From NCBI GenBank assembly GCA_034766995.1, contig CM068317.1:32223501-32287500 (forward strand): 64,000 bases of DNA, given 5' to 3'. Within the stretch, counting starts at the first letter, position 1, and every line of letters begins with the position of its first letter. Shown here one piece after another: positions 48,300-60,249 of this stretch. The translations under genes and the position numbers were made by a program. Source of the stretch: Acanthacorydalis orientalis (lineage: Eukaryota > Arthropoda > Insecta > Megaloptera > Corydalidae). The notes under the pieces are model-generated. The model worked only from the letters and a program-made list of their open reading frames with translations. It had not been told where the DNA came from and made no database searches.

Positions 48300-48330
48300 A
48301 ATGTATATATAAATGTGTATATATATATAA
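48150..48330. repeat. long compound (TA)n / (TAAATA) microsatellite
   Basis: About 180 bp, the longest repeat of the window: TA blocks separated by CTATATCTATAAA and repeated ATAAATATA steps. The long minus-strand frames here are repeat translations. Confidence 0.96.
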
Positions 48331-48689
48331 GAGATAATAGAAGAAAGACAAAATTAATTATTACCATAAAAAGTTGATTAACAATAAAGTTATAATTATA
48401 TGAATTTATTTATTGTCAAAACTATCGTGAAAACTTTATGAAGGTTAAAGTGATACGCATTTTTAAAAGTTTCAGACATTAAAAAAATGTATAATGTAAG
48501 CGACTCTTGTAATAATAACAATTGGCACAGTTAATAAATCTGATATAATTATACGTTTGCGTATAAGTTTGTCAATTTGATTTCATATAATCATTGGTTT
48601 ATATAATATTCTTCCAAGAAATATTCTTAAGCGGTTAAAAATACAATACTGTCATTGAAACATTGTTTCTTAAAAAAATATGCACTTAA

Positions 48690-48693
<4 letters not shown>
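48331..48693. other. AT-rich stretch, no gene seen
   Basis: Nothing recognisable. Confidence 0.6.
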
Positions 48694-48743
<50 letters not shown>

Positions 48744-48814
48744 GTATGTATATATAAAGAAAATGGTACATAATAGTTTAACTTTCAATATTTATCATAA
48801 TTTAGTAATTTCAA

Positions 48815-48868
<54 letters not shown>
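48694..48868. repeat. two long (TA)n tracts
   Basis: TA at 48694-48755 (with a GTACGTATGTA tail) and 48818-48868, separated by about 60 bp of unique DNA. Confidence 0.96.
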
Positions 48869-48871
<3 letters not shown>

Positions 48872-48959
48872 TGCATTGAAATATTGCATTTGAACGTAAA
48901 ATGCAAATTTTCGCATAATTAAATTGTGAAACGTGAAAATAAGGAAGTAAAACCAAACA

Positions 48960-49340
48960 TGTGCACCGATTAAAGCATATGAAAAAAAACCACTCTCGCT
49001 ATCAAAAACGGCAATGACTTCAATGATATAGATTTTTTTGTCACATATTGTGCAGTATAACGAAGTAGAGATGTTGACAAGACACACTTATTAAATAGAT
49101 ACAATGTACAATCTCCTTGGACACGTCTACCAGTTTATTGATACAAATAGCTACAGTGGCCAAGCCCTGCCTTTAGGGTTAAAAGTGAGTGTCCACTCAA
49201 TGTTGGTTGGTGGAAAGACGAACACAACAGAAGGTCAAACGAGCTAATATCTCTCCGACTTGTTTGTTGCCGGTAAAGTAGGCCAATGTTGATGAAGGTA
49301 CATCATTGTAATTATATTTGAGTCGATCTGATAACGTGAA
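48960..49340. promoter_or_regulatory. base-balanced island, candidate regulatory DNA
   Basis: Most complex between 49110 and 49290, with CAGTGGCCAAGCCCTGCC and a GAGTGTCCACTC palindrome. Then follow GTTGGTTGGTGGAAAGACGA and TTGCCGGTAAAGTAGGCCAA. No credible open frame: the 100-codon minus frame at 48785-49087 runs into TA repeat. Candidate enhancer or conserved element; function not shown. Confidence 0.3.
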
Positions 49341-49524
49341 CAGTGAAATATATTGCAACATAAATGAAACGATGCCAAAAATAAATGAATTGTTAATTGC
49401 TATTTGATTGTTGGTGATTGATTTACGGTTATTGGCGTTAATTTAATAATGGATCTAAATATTTGTTTAATTTTACATATAAGGATAAGATGTATTCATG
49501 TATAAAAATAGCATACGCTTACAC

Positions 49525-49527
<3 letters not shown>
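49341..49527. other. AT-rich stretch, no gene seen
   Basis: Short AT-rich spacer. Confidence 0.6.

Positions 49528-49593
<66 letters not shown>
49528..49593. repeat. (TA)n microsatellite
   Basis: TA run of about 65 bp. Confidence 0.96.
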
Positions 49594-49594
<1 letters not shown>

Positions 49595-52454
49595 CTTATT
49601 GTTAACTACGGATAAATTATTCTTTTCTGATTTAAGAATTATATAATATCATATATTAATATACTGAGACAATGATGATTTTTTTAATTAATATGATATT
49701 CTTTTCATTTAATTTTCGTTTTTATAATAACTAAATTGACAATATTACTTTGAAAAAAAAATAAAATCAGGAAATATGATGTTTATAAACATAAATTCAT
49801 CTTGATACAAAACTTGAACGGATATTTAATATAAAATAATTATTTTAAAGGATTTAAATTATTATTTTATTTTCAAAAGTTTGATTCTTCTTTTTGAGAT
49901 TGATAGAAAAATATAAAATTAATTAGTAAGATTGTTTTAATAATATCAATAATTGTAAGGTACCTACTTAGGACAGCAAATATTGTTCTTGTTATTTAGG
50001 GTTTTAAGGTGTGTCGACAACTAAGGTTATTAGCGCCAGAAGAATAGCAAATCCGAGGATAGAAATGTCAAAAAAGAACAAAAACATTTTCACTAATAAT
50101 TGTAATTAGATTTAACATAAGTTACTTCAAGCATGAGAGCTTCTATACGGGCTTACACATTCATCAACACTTACAATCGTTTAATTTAATTTTAACCACA
50201 TTATCATTCTTTCCATGAAAGAGACTAAGTTATTATTGCTATAATTTTTAATTTTAATTTTTTTTAGTAAAATATAATTAATTTATTTTAAGAAGTAAAT
50301 CTTTTTTATTTATATATATAGAAAAAAAGTAAAATCAATGTAAATATATAAATTTAAATTTATAATTTATACTCTTTTTAAATCATAATATTTTCGACTA
50401 TTTATTTGCGATTTATACATTAAACATGCATATCAACAAGAGAATAAAATATAAAGGTATTTTTTTAAGTATTCTTTAGAAATGTTTAAATTATTTTTAT
50501 TGTTATTAAATTCTTTGCGTATTCATAGTATTTCTGAATATCATTTATTTTTATAAAGACGATTAAGGATTTGCGTGGTATAAAATTTTGTTAAAATTAT
50601 CGGTATCAAGAAAGACTACTTAATAAATTTGTACGATTTGAAACCGGTCGTAATAAGAAACCTTAAAATGTCCTGAAAGAAAACTTAAATAAGTTAAGAT
50701 TGGCTAACGTTACATTTAAAAAAATATACAAATTAAAAAATGTTAATAATAAAACGTTTATTACTTGAAAAATCATATACAATTCCGTGTTAATTAATAT
50801 TTATTCTCTTATTAAATACTCCTACTTTAGTAAAAACACATGATTATTTTATAAAAGCAAATAAAATTTAACACAAGAATATGTTGAAACAAACTGTATT
50901 AAACACACATACATATTTTTCGGATATATATTTCAATTATATTGATATTATTGTCAGAATAAATTTATATTTATTATTGATAATAATTTATATTTAAGTC
51001 AAAATATTTAATTTTATTTATTTTTGTTAATATATTTCAAGCAATTCACTTATTTATTTTTCGTGAACTTCTTTTCGAATGTCTTCACAGACATTGGGAA
51101 ATCCAAGATGAATATTACTGTTTTAATTTTATTGTTTGTATTGTAATTTAAAAAAAGTATCAGTAATTTATAGTTTATCCGCGTGAAAGTATATATATAT
51201 ATATATATATAAAACATTTACTCTTCTAAATAAAATCTGTTTTGTTATTTTTTTTATAAAAAGATAGTTGTTAATGGCCTCACTTCCATAGAAATAATAA
51301 ATAACACATTCTAAGATGTGCTGTCGATACATTGGTTTATACTTTTAAGAAATATTTTTTGTGAAATTTTTATATGTGCAATAATTTTGATTTTAATGTA
51401 TAGAGAACTATAATTGAAGTTTTGTTCTTATTTATAAAAAGTTTGTTTTCAGAATGGTTAGATATGAAGCGTTTTGAAAATTAATATATATATATATATA
51501 TATATATGTGTGTATGTATTGAAAATATAAAATGTACAGAATATACTTATCTGAAACACACCTCTCAACAGTTAAATATTTCTATAACAGTTATTCTCTA
51601 CAGCTTTTTAATTAAAATTATGATAAAAATATACAAAAATCTATTAACACGCCTTCTGCATCTTATATAATTATAAATATATTTTGTAACGATCGTTTAA
51701 AATAGTCCCACTGTGAAGTTACACAATCTATTAAACGAGTACGTTAGTCATCAATCGTTGTATGCACTAAATTCACAAGTAATTTTCTTTCTGATACCAT
51801 CATCGTTTATAACTTTCAATTCTCTATTGCAAATCATGCAATTTATTCAGTTTGTATCCAGTGAATTTTAAATTATGGATATTGATTTTTTTAATATATA
51901 AACCGACAACCTATTTTATTTCTAAGATATATCTTTTTAACCTTGATGATATATACATATAATTTATAATTTATTTATGTGATACAATTATTTGAAATGT
52001 TAGAATGAAATGATATAATATAAAATTAAATTCAAACTAATAATTAATTAATAAGGATTCATTTAAGATATTTACTTGAAGGGAATACTTTTTATATAAC
52101 TAATCTGTGTTTTAAAATTTTAAATGTTAATAAATATTGGAATATTGATTAAAATATAATAAGTTATAACTTGAAGTATTGAATTACTTTTAATCAATTC
52201 ATCGATATGTTTCCTTTACTTTTTAATCCTTTATATACAAAAATGCATATATATATATATATATATATATATACAAATAATAAAATAAAATAACGTAGTA
52301 ACTTAGACGAATTTGTCGTTCATTTATAAACAACGATGGTTATTTATGACTGCTTTGTTTGTACTTTTATATAAATTAATATAATACCTATTAACATATG
52401 TATTCTTTTCATACATTCCATAGTAGCATTATTTGTAAAAGATCATAAATGCTA

Positions 52455-52456
<2 letters not shown>
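49594..52456. other. AT-rich stretch with small TA runs, no gene
   Basis: TA runs at 51190-51211, 51484-51520 and 52246-52275. 49980-50170 is slightly more complex (GTGTGTCGACAACTAAGG, AGCGCCAGAAGAATAGC), as is 51690-51800, but both lack open frames. No gene in nearly 3 kb. Confidence 0.6.

Positions 52457-52512
<56 letters not shown>
52457..52512. repeat. (TA)n microsatellite
   Basis: TA run of about 55 bp. Confidence 0.96.
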
Positions 52513-52513
<1 letters not shown>

Positions 52514-52659
52514 TGCATATAATAATATAAAAATTTATGTATCAATAAATTTAAAATAATTATGCAAATATTGTGTTCTGTTTAGCATGTGTACGTAATA
52601 AATCTCAACTGAATAGCTATTGTATACATATGTCATATTTTTTATAATAATCTTATAAA

Positions 52660-52800
52660 TATAGTCACATCGTAAAGAATTGCAAGTGATTCTTGCCAAT
52701 GTCAGAAAGCAAATGAGTTCGCACCTTGATCTGCCATTGAAGTCACTGTTGTAGGCCAATGGTAACTCCTCACTTGACCGAGAAAATCATCGTTACTTGT
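52660..52800. other. base-balanced island, function unknown
   Basis: Includes GTTGTAGGCCAATGGTAACT (CCAAT-box-like) and CACTTGACCGAGAAAATC. The 74-codon minus frame at 52535-52759 starts here (MAYNSDFNGRSRCELICFLT) but quickly becomes AT-driven. Could be a conserved element. Confidence 0.25.
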
Positions 52801-54110
52801 ATTTTTTACATTTATAAATTAACACGTAATAGTCCATGATGCACGGATTGTTGATATTTACTTTTTTAGAATGAAAATAATATTTCAGATATGTTTCATT
52901 TTACTTTCAATATATTAAAAGTAAATTAATCAATTATCTGTAATTAGTTGTATTTCATAACATTTAATAGTTCAAAAGCAACTAAATTATCTTAAACTAA
53001 TGATATTTTATGGTCTATGCCATAACTATAACTAGTTATATATTAAAAATAGTAATAATATTAAAAATCCGTTAGAATGCATTAATTTACTATTTCCGAA
53101 AGTGTTTAAATATCTAACCAATTATTTGTAAAATTACTGCCACTAGTTCTAAAAACATCTAGTAAAACTATTTTATTAACAAGTTTACTTTCAATACACT
53201 TTTTATCATAAATATTATGAAAGTAATAAGAGTATCGTATTGAAATTGTATCAAAGAAAGTAAATTTTATAGAAATATGTAAATTTAATTATTATATATT
53301 AATCAATAGAGGAAATTAATAGAGAATAATTTTTGATTAATTTTTAAGTCCACCAATTACTTAATAACAAGGAAAATATTTCTGGGATTTACATATTTAT
53401 ATATATACATTTTTTGTTCAACAATTTCTTTCTTATACACATATTATATGCATGCAGTAATATAACTTTTTTTCGCTAAATATTTTATGTAACTCATTAA
53501 TAAATATTGTATAGATGCTAGATTAAAAGATTAGGGTTTTCTTGTTAGTGATCTCATTTATATAGTATTTTTTATTTTTATATTTTTTTGTAGTTTGTAC
53601 AGACTTTTATTAAAAGTTTCCTTTCCGCTCAGAAAGTATTTATTTTTATGGAGACACCCGAATAACATCCATAAGTAATTGTGCTATTAATATCTTTGCT
53701 ATATAAAAAAGGAATTCAAATTTAAACCTACTTTTTAGAAATATGATCTCATAATTAATCTGTAATTAAATTTCCTGTTTTTGTTGACATGTTGATTTAT
53801 ATTTTTGAATTTAAATTCCTTATTTATATATCGTAAAAATATAAGGGCGAAATTATAATTTTGCCTAATTAGCGTTCATGATGGAAATTTGACATTGACG
53901 GAAGGTTTAGAGTAGGAGTTTCTTCATATAATTTTATGTTAATTTATGAACAATTATTATTAACACACACAGGAATATTAGTTTTAAAACTATTTTACTA
54001 GCAACAGTAATATAATTTTACAAACTATTGAAAATTGGTTATAGTAAACACTTGTTAAAAATAATATTTAATATTTTCGCATTTTGTAAATTATTGCTGT
54101 ATGTATATAC

Positions 54111-54111
<1 letters not shown>
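52801..54111. other. AT-rich stretch, no gene seen
   Basis: About 1.3 kb of unique AT-rich DNA with nothing recognisable. Confidence 0.6.

Positions 54112-54164
<53 letters not shown>
54112..54164. repeat. (TA)n microsatellite
   Basis: TA run of about 50 bp. Confidence 0.96.
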
Positions 54165-54165
<1 letters not shown>

Positions 54166-54556
54166 TAAAAAATTAAATTGTAATGACGAATAATAAATTA
54201 TCATGTTTCAGAGATTAATATTTGATTAGATAATTTAAAGAGTTTTTATTTATTTTTATTTCGACATTTTTTAGTTTTGAAGTATATTATATTTTTTTTT
54301 GTAGTAAATATTTTATTAAAATATCCACTTAGCCATCCACTAGTAAATTAAAAGTAAGCACAAAAGGGCAAACGTTTTAAAAGCTTATATTTGAGATAAT
54401 AGTCTTTATTTTCGAAAACGTATATTTATTTTTAATTTGATTTATTTAAAAAAATAAAAATAGTGGCTGTTTATAAATAATTAAAAAATTCATTTAAATT
54501 TAAATAAAATAAATATTTTAAACTGAAATTAGCCATTCTTTCCTTGCGTCTACTTT

Positions 54557-54601
54557 TAATTTTTAACACCAAAAAATTATATTTTTTGGTGTTAAAAATT
54601 A
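54557..54601. repeat. perfect 20-bp hairpin
   Basis: Arms 54557-54576 and 54582-54601 are exact reverse complements around the loop TTATA. The arm contains AACACCAAAAAA, so it is not just AT complementarity. A 68-codon minus frame (54471-54677) passes through and is not credible as protein. Confidence 0.95.
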
Positions 54602-54678
54602 TTTTATGTTTTGTTTCAAACCAAAAATAATATTTTTTAAATATATAATATACTGACTTATTGATGTTTACACGCATT

Positions 54679-54722
<44 letters not shown>

Positions 54723-54735
54723 AAGAGAAAGAGAG
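54679..54735. repeat. (TA)n(GA)n compound microsatellite
   Basis: TA block switching to GAGAGA and GAAAGA, running into the left terminal repeat of the adjacent MITE. Confidence 0.95.
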
Positions 54736-54857
54736 ATTCAATTTAGGCTTCCATATGAAAGTATTAAAAAAATCGCAAATCTTTTTAAAAAAATGTTATT
54801 TTTTAACTTCGTGAATTTCTTTAATATTTTCATGTGAAATCCTAAATTGAATCATCC
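54731..54857. mobile_element. palindromic MITE, copy 2
   Basis: A 127-bp copy of the element at 5635. The left terminal repeat GAGAGATTCAATTTAGGCTT continues CCATATGAAAGTATTAAA. The right repeat as reverse complement is GGATGATTCAATTTAGGATT, continuing TCACATGAAAATATTAAA. The interior is shorter than in copy 1 but again nearly palindromic. The outermost left bases have merged with the (GA)n tract. A TATATA follows two bases beyond the right end. No coding capacity. Confidence 0.82.
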
Positions 54858-55049
54858 TGTATATATACACGCAAATTCATTTCTATGTAGGTTGTTGTTA
54901 TGAATGGGTCTGTGTGTGTTCATTTATCGAGTAAAAATCTATCAAAATTATTTGCACATATAATCATTCATAGTGAAAAAAATCATCGGAGCGTGATAAA
55001 TTCGCAAAGAAGAATGATATTAAATTAAAAACGAAAAAAAAGAATCCGT

Positions 55050-55380
55050 TTATAAACTGGTCTCTCTAGTGGACTGTTTACAGCCTACAGTCAATAACAA
55101 TGAGTATGTGTATCTGTAACAATTTGCTGACAAGGCGGAGAAAGTGGTACCGTTTGTCTGTGATGTGCGCGGGTTTGAAGCCGCGAGCCTTTTATGGTTC
55201 ATCGAGGCTGCCGAACCAGCGGGGCGGCTACGTTCCATCGCTCAAAGATAAATTGATTACTACTTTGCAGTTATCTATTCGTGTTTTGTACAGATACGAT
55301 ATTGATTTTGGACGGTGTCTTTTTAGTCTAGTGACAATGTGCAAAGTCATGCGAAGATCACATTGAATTATGATCGATTT
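55050..55380 (+). other. GC-rich island with an 88-codon open frame
   Basis: The strongest GC-rich island of the window. A plus frame from ATG 55100 to the stop at 55364-55366 reads MSMCICNNLLTRRRKWYRLS, then GLKPRAFYGSSRLPNQRGG, then SLKDKL. About two thirds of third positions over 55137-55250 are G or C, against strongly AT flanks, which favours a plus-strand reading. The overlapping minus frame (55050-55238) lacks such bias. No domain, signal peptide or membrane segment recognised. CGCGG and CCGCG flank GTTTGAAG to form a small hairpin, but the loop is one base too long for a tRNA T-arm and no cloverleaf surrounds it. It could be an exon, a transcript leader or a conserved element. Confidence 0.35.
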
Positions 55381-55523
55381 TATTGGTTTAACGGTTGTGT
55401 CACAGGATTTTCATAATTAAGACATGACACATACATATCTGTTTTTTTATATTTATTGATTACTTTCAATGCTAAAAAATGTATATTTTTGAAAAGAAGA
55501 TGGGTTTTAACAAAATTATATAC

Positions 55524-55572
<49 letters not shown>
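55524..55572. repeat. (TA)n microsatellite
   Basis: TA run of about 47 bp after ACGTATA. Confidence 0.96.
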
Positions 55573-55573
<1 letters not shown>

Positions 55574-55756
55574 CTCCGTATTTACATTAAAATAAAGTTT
55601 ATTTACACTTATCAACTAAACATTTTTGTGAGTGGTAAAGACAATAATTGTTCTTCAATTTGAAAGTGAAATCAAATTATTGATTTTATTTTATATAATT
55701 AATGTTTATTTGAAAGTAGTACAACAAACTGTTCATTTAATCATTAAATCATTATT

Positions 55757-55759
55757 ATG

Positions 55760-55792
<33 letters not shown>

Positions 55793-55837
55793 ACATATAT
55801 CCATTCATACATACATACATACACTTACATACATTCC

Positions 55838-55926
<89 letters not shown>
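55757..55926. repeat. compound (TA)n/(CATA)n/(CA)n/(TA)n/(GT)n repeat
   Basis: About 170 bp: TGTATATA, CATACATACATACATA, a 28-bp CA run, about 42 bp of TA, then GTGTGTGTGTG. Three overlapping plus frames here are all repeat translations. Confidence 0.96.
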
Positions 55927-55979
55927 CATAATTCTATTTATCCTGTAAAAATAAATTTCGAGTTTATCTTCCTCCTACA

Positions 55980-57289
55980 TTAAACAGCGAGTTGTTGGCT
56001 CATTCAAGTACGAATTTCCAGACGAAAAGTGCAGTTTGATTGTTTGTGGATATTGGTAGTTCTATGAACCAACATCAAAGTATTCGTATACAAATTTACG
56101 GTTGTTGCGACAAAGTATTGAGAACCAGTTAATTAATTTTAACAGTAAAGCAAGCAGATATGGGTATTACTCCGATGGTCTGAATATCTTATGAACTTAC
56201 AATTTACTGGTATACTATTTTTTTAAGTCCATACCTTTCTTAAAACATTTCTCCAACTTCCCACATCACTTATTCTTCGTTTTAATTTAAAAATAATTAT
56301 AAATAATGTAATGAAATTTAAACTCTAATAAGCTTTGATAAAAAATGTAATTCATTTATAATAACATCAGGAATAGATTTGCTATTTTATGTTTTATATT
56401 AATTTATAAATCTTAAAACTATATTAAATAAGAAAAATACAATTACATTTTCAAAAAAAAAATAGTGAAAGATGTGAATGTTTTAAAAATGAAGAGATAG
56501 TCATACCTGAGTGATTAGTTTGTCGAGCGGATACCTTGAAATGTTTTTTCTAAGAGTAGTCAACAGAGAGAAACTTCAAGGTACCCAGAAAGATAAATCA
56601 ATAAAAAATTGCAGTAAAAATAGCATCACGTCGTATGGTCGAGAATAAAAAATTTTTAATTTTTGACTACCTTATAATTTACAAAGATTTAGTTAATTAT
56701 TTTTTTTATTATTAAGAAGACAATCGTTTAAGTAATCAAATCTAGTTGGTAAAATTTAAATTTTTCATTGTCCTTCAAAGTTGAAATATAACTCTAATTT
56801 TTATTCAAAATGGTATTTATTCTAAATTTTCATTGTTTTATCATTAAAATGTATATAATTTATTTAAAGACTTTTTCTTAATATAAAATATTTAATTGTT
56901 CTAAATTTATATTTTTTCTTTAAATATTCAAACTGTAATATAACCGGTTTTTGATAAATTTAAATATTTTTTTTTAATAAAAGTTTCAGTAATATAATAA
57001 CTGATTTGGAATAGCGTTACATTGATTAATAACAATTTGTCATCGTAATTTTTATGAAGTGGATTTAAAGAAAATGAATTATTAGATAAAGCTTACTCTT
57101 CCTGTCACGAACTAAAACTTTAATGACAAATACTGATTCAATGATATATTCCTAGAAAAACTTTAATCTTAATTTTATGGTAATTTTGAAAACAGGAATA
57201 GATGAATGGCTCGACACTGAATTTTAATTTTAAGTTCTTTAAAATATTCATTTATTATAATTAATAGAAGATTTAGGATTTGCATTACA
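55980..57289. other. AT-rich stretch, no gene seen
   Basis: 55985-56200 is moderately complex (CAGCGAGTTGTTGGCTCATT, TTGCGACAAAGTATTGAGAA) without an open frame. Near 56535-56585, TACCTTGAAATG and CTTCAAGGTACC form a loose inverted pair. The rest is AT-rich. Confidence 0.5.
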
Positions 57290-57309
57290 ATATATATATA
57301 TATATATAG
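57290..57309. repeat. short (TA)n run
   Basis: TA run of about 20 bp. Confidence 0.9.
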
Positions 57310-57369
57310 ATATATAAATATAAATTTAACACATATTCAGTGTATAAAAAATGGCGATAAAATATCTTG

Positions 57370-57670
57370 TCGAAAATAAATCTTGGAAGTCATCTATATC
57401 TTTTCATTATAATATTATAAAATATGAAAATTCCAATTAATCTATTGACTGTTATAAATCGACTGCTACTGGAGAAATATATTCACGATCGAATTAATTA
57501 AAATAGTACGTACACATATGAGTGTGTGTATGTACCTAAAAATGAATTACAAACTTTCATTGCCATTTTGTTTATGTCAATTAATTTCAACATTCTTTAA
57601 TTTCATTAATTTGATTCGTATAGCAACACGACACTTTGATTGAATTCTGAGTATTAATCATAAGAGAATA
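57370..57670 (+). repeat. old direct duplication, unit A
   Basis: Matches unit B at 58152-58505 in the same order and orientation. Shared landmarks are GAAAATAAAT; TATTGACTGTTATAAATCGA (B: TATTGACAGTTACAAATCTA); AACTTTCATTGCCATTTTGT (B: AACTTTCATTGCCATATTTT); TTTCATTAATTTG. Divergence is high, and a TA microsatellite has grown inside unit B. No coding signal. Confidence 0.65.
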
Positions 57671-57705
57671 ATATATATAAATATATATATATATACAATA
57701 TATAT

Positions 57706-57757
<52 letters not shown>

Positions 57758-57913
57758 TATACAAATGAACCAATGTATTAATTAAATACTGATATTATTT
57801 TAATAAAAATCTCAAATTTAAAGAAATTTAATTCTGTTTTAGAATTATTTTAATTATTGATAATTTAGTTTCTTTTTCTCTATCTTTCTATCTGACCCCT
57901 ACTCTCTTTCTAC

Positions 57914-57966
<53 letters not shown>
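57671..57966. repeat. (TA)n tracts between the duplicated units
   Basis: TA at 57671-57756 (with ATAA and CAATA interruptions) and 57914-57962. A CTTTCTATCTGACCCCTACTCTCTTTC pyrimidine run lies at about 57884-57910. Confidence 0.93.
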
Positions 57967-57967
<1 letters not shown>

Positions 57968-58151
57968 CATCAAAATTAATTTAACATTAATTGTGAAAAT
58001 ATATAATATGATATTTGAAGACTGACTAGTAACACATATATTACACGTGTTAATTACCAGTTAGAGCAGCTGTTATAATATTTTGACTACCACAGACTAT
58101 GATTTAAATAATAAGATATATAAATTAAAAAAAATGTATGTAAATTTTGTA

Positions 58152-58328
58152 CCGAAAATAAATTATTTTCGTCTGGATATTAAATAAAAGAATACGAAGG
58201 TTCGCCAAGAATAAAGTCATTAATACGTCTTAAATATTCAAAATAATTTATTGACAGTTACAAATCTACTGCAGAAACATCTTTATTAATAAGTGTACAT
58301 ATAGACGACATATATATATATATATATG

Positions 58329-58370
<42 letters not shown>

Positions 58371-58505
58371 TAAACAAAATTCGAACTTTCATTGCCATAT
58401 TTTTTGTACAGCACTCAATTAATATCAACATTAATTATTTTCATTAATTTGTTTTTAATGGTCGTGTCTCGTCAAACTGATATTAATTATTCATTTTTGA
58501 CATCT
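58152..58505 (+). repeat. old direct duplication, unit B
   Basis: Second unit, offset about 780-830 bp from unit A, carrying a (TA)n block at 58310-58368 where unit A has only GTGTGTGTATGTAC. The pyrimidine-rich CACCCACACTCACTTC just beyond it parallels the run after unit A, so the duplicated block may extend further. Confidence 0.65.
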
Positions 58506-58675
58506 CTTTTTATCACCCACACTCACTTCTTGCGATTATGGTACGGATTTTCTAAATGCAGTTAACTATTTCAATTTAATTGATTTAGAAATTTGACTCC
58601 TTCATATTTAATGCGTACTATGTAATACTTTTAATAATTTTATCACTATTTATTTAAAATGTTTGTGAAATATAC

Positions 58676-58714
<39 letters not shown>

Positions 58715-59329
58715 TTAAAATTCACTTTTATATAACGTATAGACTGTAAAGTGTCACGAAGTTGTTAAACGAAGTTTCTACTCAAATTAAAATATTTGAG
58801 TACCAACCAATGTATCATTAAAAATGTTAAAAGAAATCATTTTTTCTCTTAAATTAGTAAATAATATGTCTTTTTCTTTTGCAATACCTTTTCGATTTCA
58901 AATCTATTTCTAGAAAGAAATTTTTTAATTCATCAAAAAGATAAACAAACTAAAGATTTGACACACAAACCAAAGTTTTAAAATTTTTATTCATCCTTAT
59001 AGTTCAAATATAACCCGTTTCAATTTTTTGAGTAGCGGAAAATTTATTTTCTGAAAAAATATTCAAAAACGAATATATTTAAGAAAAAGTATTTTATTTA
59101 TTTATGTTTTATATTCGGCTATTATTCTGCGTTATTTTTTAGTTACTTATTTGTGTAAAATATAAAATATATTCTATTACATGAAGAAAAACATATTATT
59201 AATTATTTTCTATTTTAGCTAATCTGTTTTTCTGATCCACTATAATTTAATTTATATGAAATAACTAACAAAGCTTTATATAGAAGTATTTCTTATAATA
59301 ATGGATACATTATGAATACACACATACAT

Positions 59330-59334
<5 letters not shown>
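58506..59334. other. AT-rich stretch, no gene seen
   Basis: Contains a TA run at 58676-58710. No gene. Confidence 0.6.

Positions 59335-59384
<50 letters not shown>
59335..59384. repeat. (TA)n microsatellite
   Basis: TA run of about 50 bp. Confidence 0.96.
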
Positions 59385-59387
<3 letters not shown>

Positions 59388-59999
59388 AGATGTGTATATA
59401 ACTGAAATCAAGTATTTAATAGTTAAAAGTAAGAAACCTAGTTCATAGTAAAGTTATATTAAAGGAAATTATGTTGAAAGTAGAGAATATTTCGTAATTT
59501 TTTGATAAACCAATTTAATTTTAAGTAATAACATATATAAATTTGTGTTAGGTAAACATTTTTGACTTAATTAATTGAAATATATTCATATGGTCAATTA
59601 GTAAGTGTATTGAATCAGGGCAAGTGTTTGGATGAATTTTATATAAATTAATTATTTAAATTATTATTTTATACTTAACACAGTAAATACATTTTTTATT
59701 AAAAAATTGTTACAATATGCACTTAAATTATTTCATTATAATTGTGAAAAAGTCAATATTAGATTTTAATTCAATTGAGCTGTTTGCAACAAATGTTTAA
59801 TTTCGAAACTAACTGTATTCTTTTTAAAATATAGTTAGTATTTTATTTCATCCTACCATATATTGCAGTATCAAAAAAGTTTTGAAAATGAATAATGAAT
59901 CGATCGATGATGGATCCAAGAACAAAAAAAAATACTTTTATTGACTAACGTAAATTTTGTATCAAATTGATTAATATACTTTCATGCAAAGAATCATAT
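59385..59999. other. AT-rich stretch, no gene seen
   Basis: Nothing recognisable apart from the small CGATCGATGATGGATCC patch near 59901. Confidence 0.6.
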
Positions 60000-60014
60000 A
60001 TCTATATATATCTA

Positions 60015-60049
<35 letters not shown>

Positions 60050-60191
60050 TGGAGATTATGTTAATTAGGTGTAAATTATTTAAATACTGAATATAAATCG
60101 TTTAGTTTTTAATTGGTGAAAAATGACTCATCCGACGTTTCAGATTAAAAATTTGATTTAGTTGACATCATAAGCCATACATACATACATT

Positions 60192-60249
<58 letters not shown>
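60000..60249. repeat. two (TA)n tracts
   Basis: TA at 60000-60047 (with TATCTATC at the left) and 60196-60249, with CATACATACATACAT just before the second. Confidence 0.95.

Noticed and set aside
48083..48367. Long open frames of alternating Tyr and Ile, here and at many other TA tracts, as possible proteins
   Set aside because: They are translations of (TA)n repeats. Frames are open on both strands simply because TA repeats contain no stop in that phase.
55160..55200. CGCGGGTTTGAAGCCGCG as a tRNA T-arm
   Set aside because: The loop is eight bases rather than seven, and no matching anticodon, D-arm or acceptor stem surrounds it.
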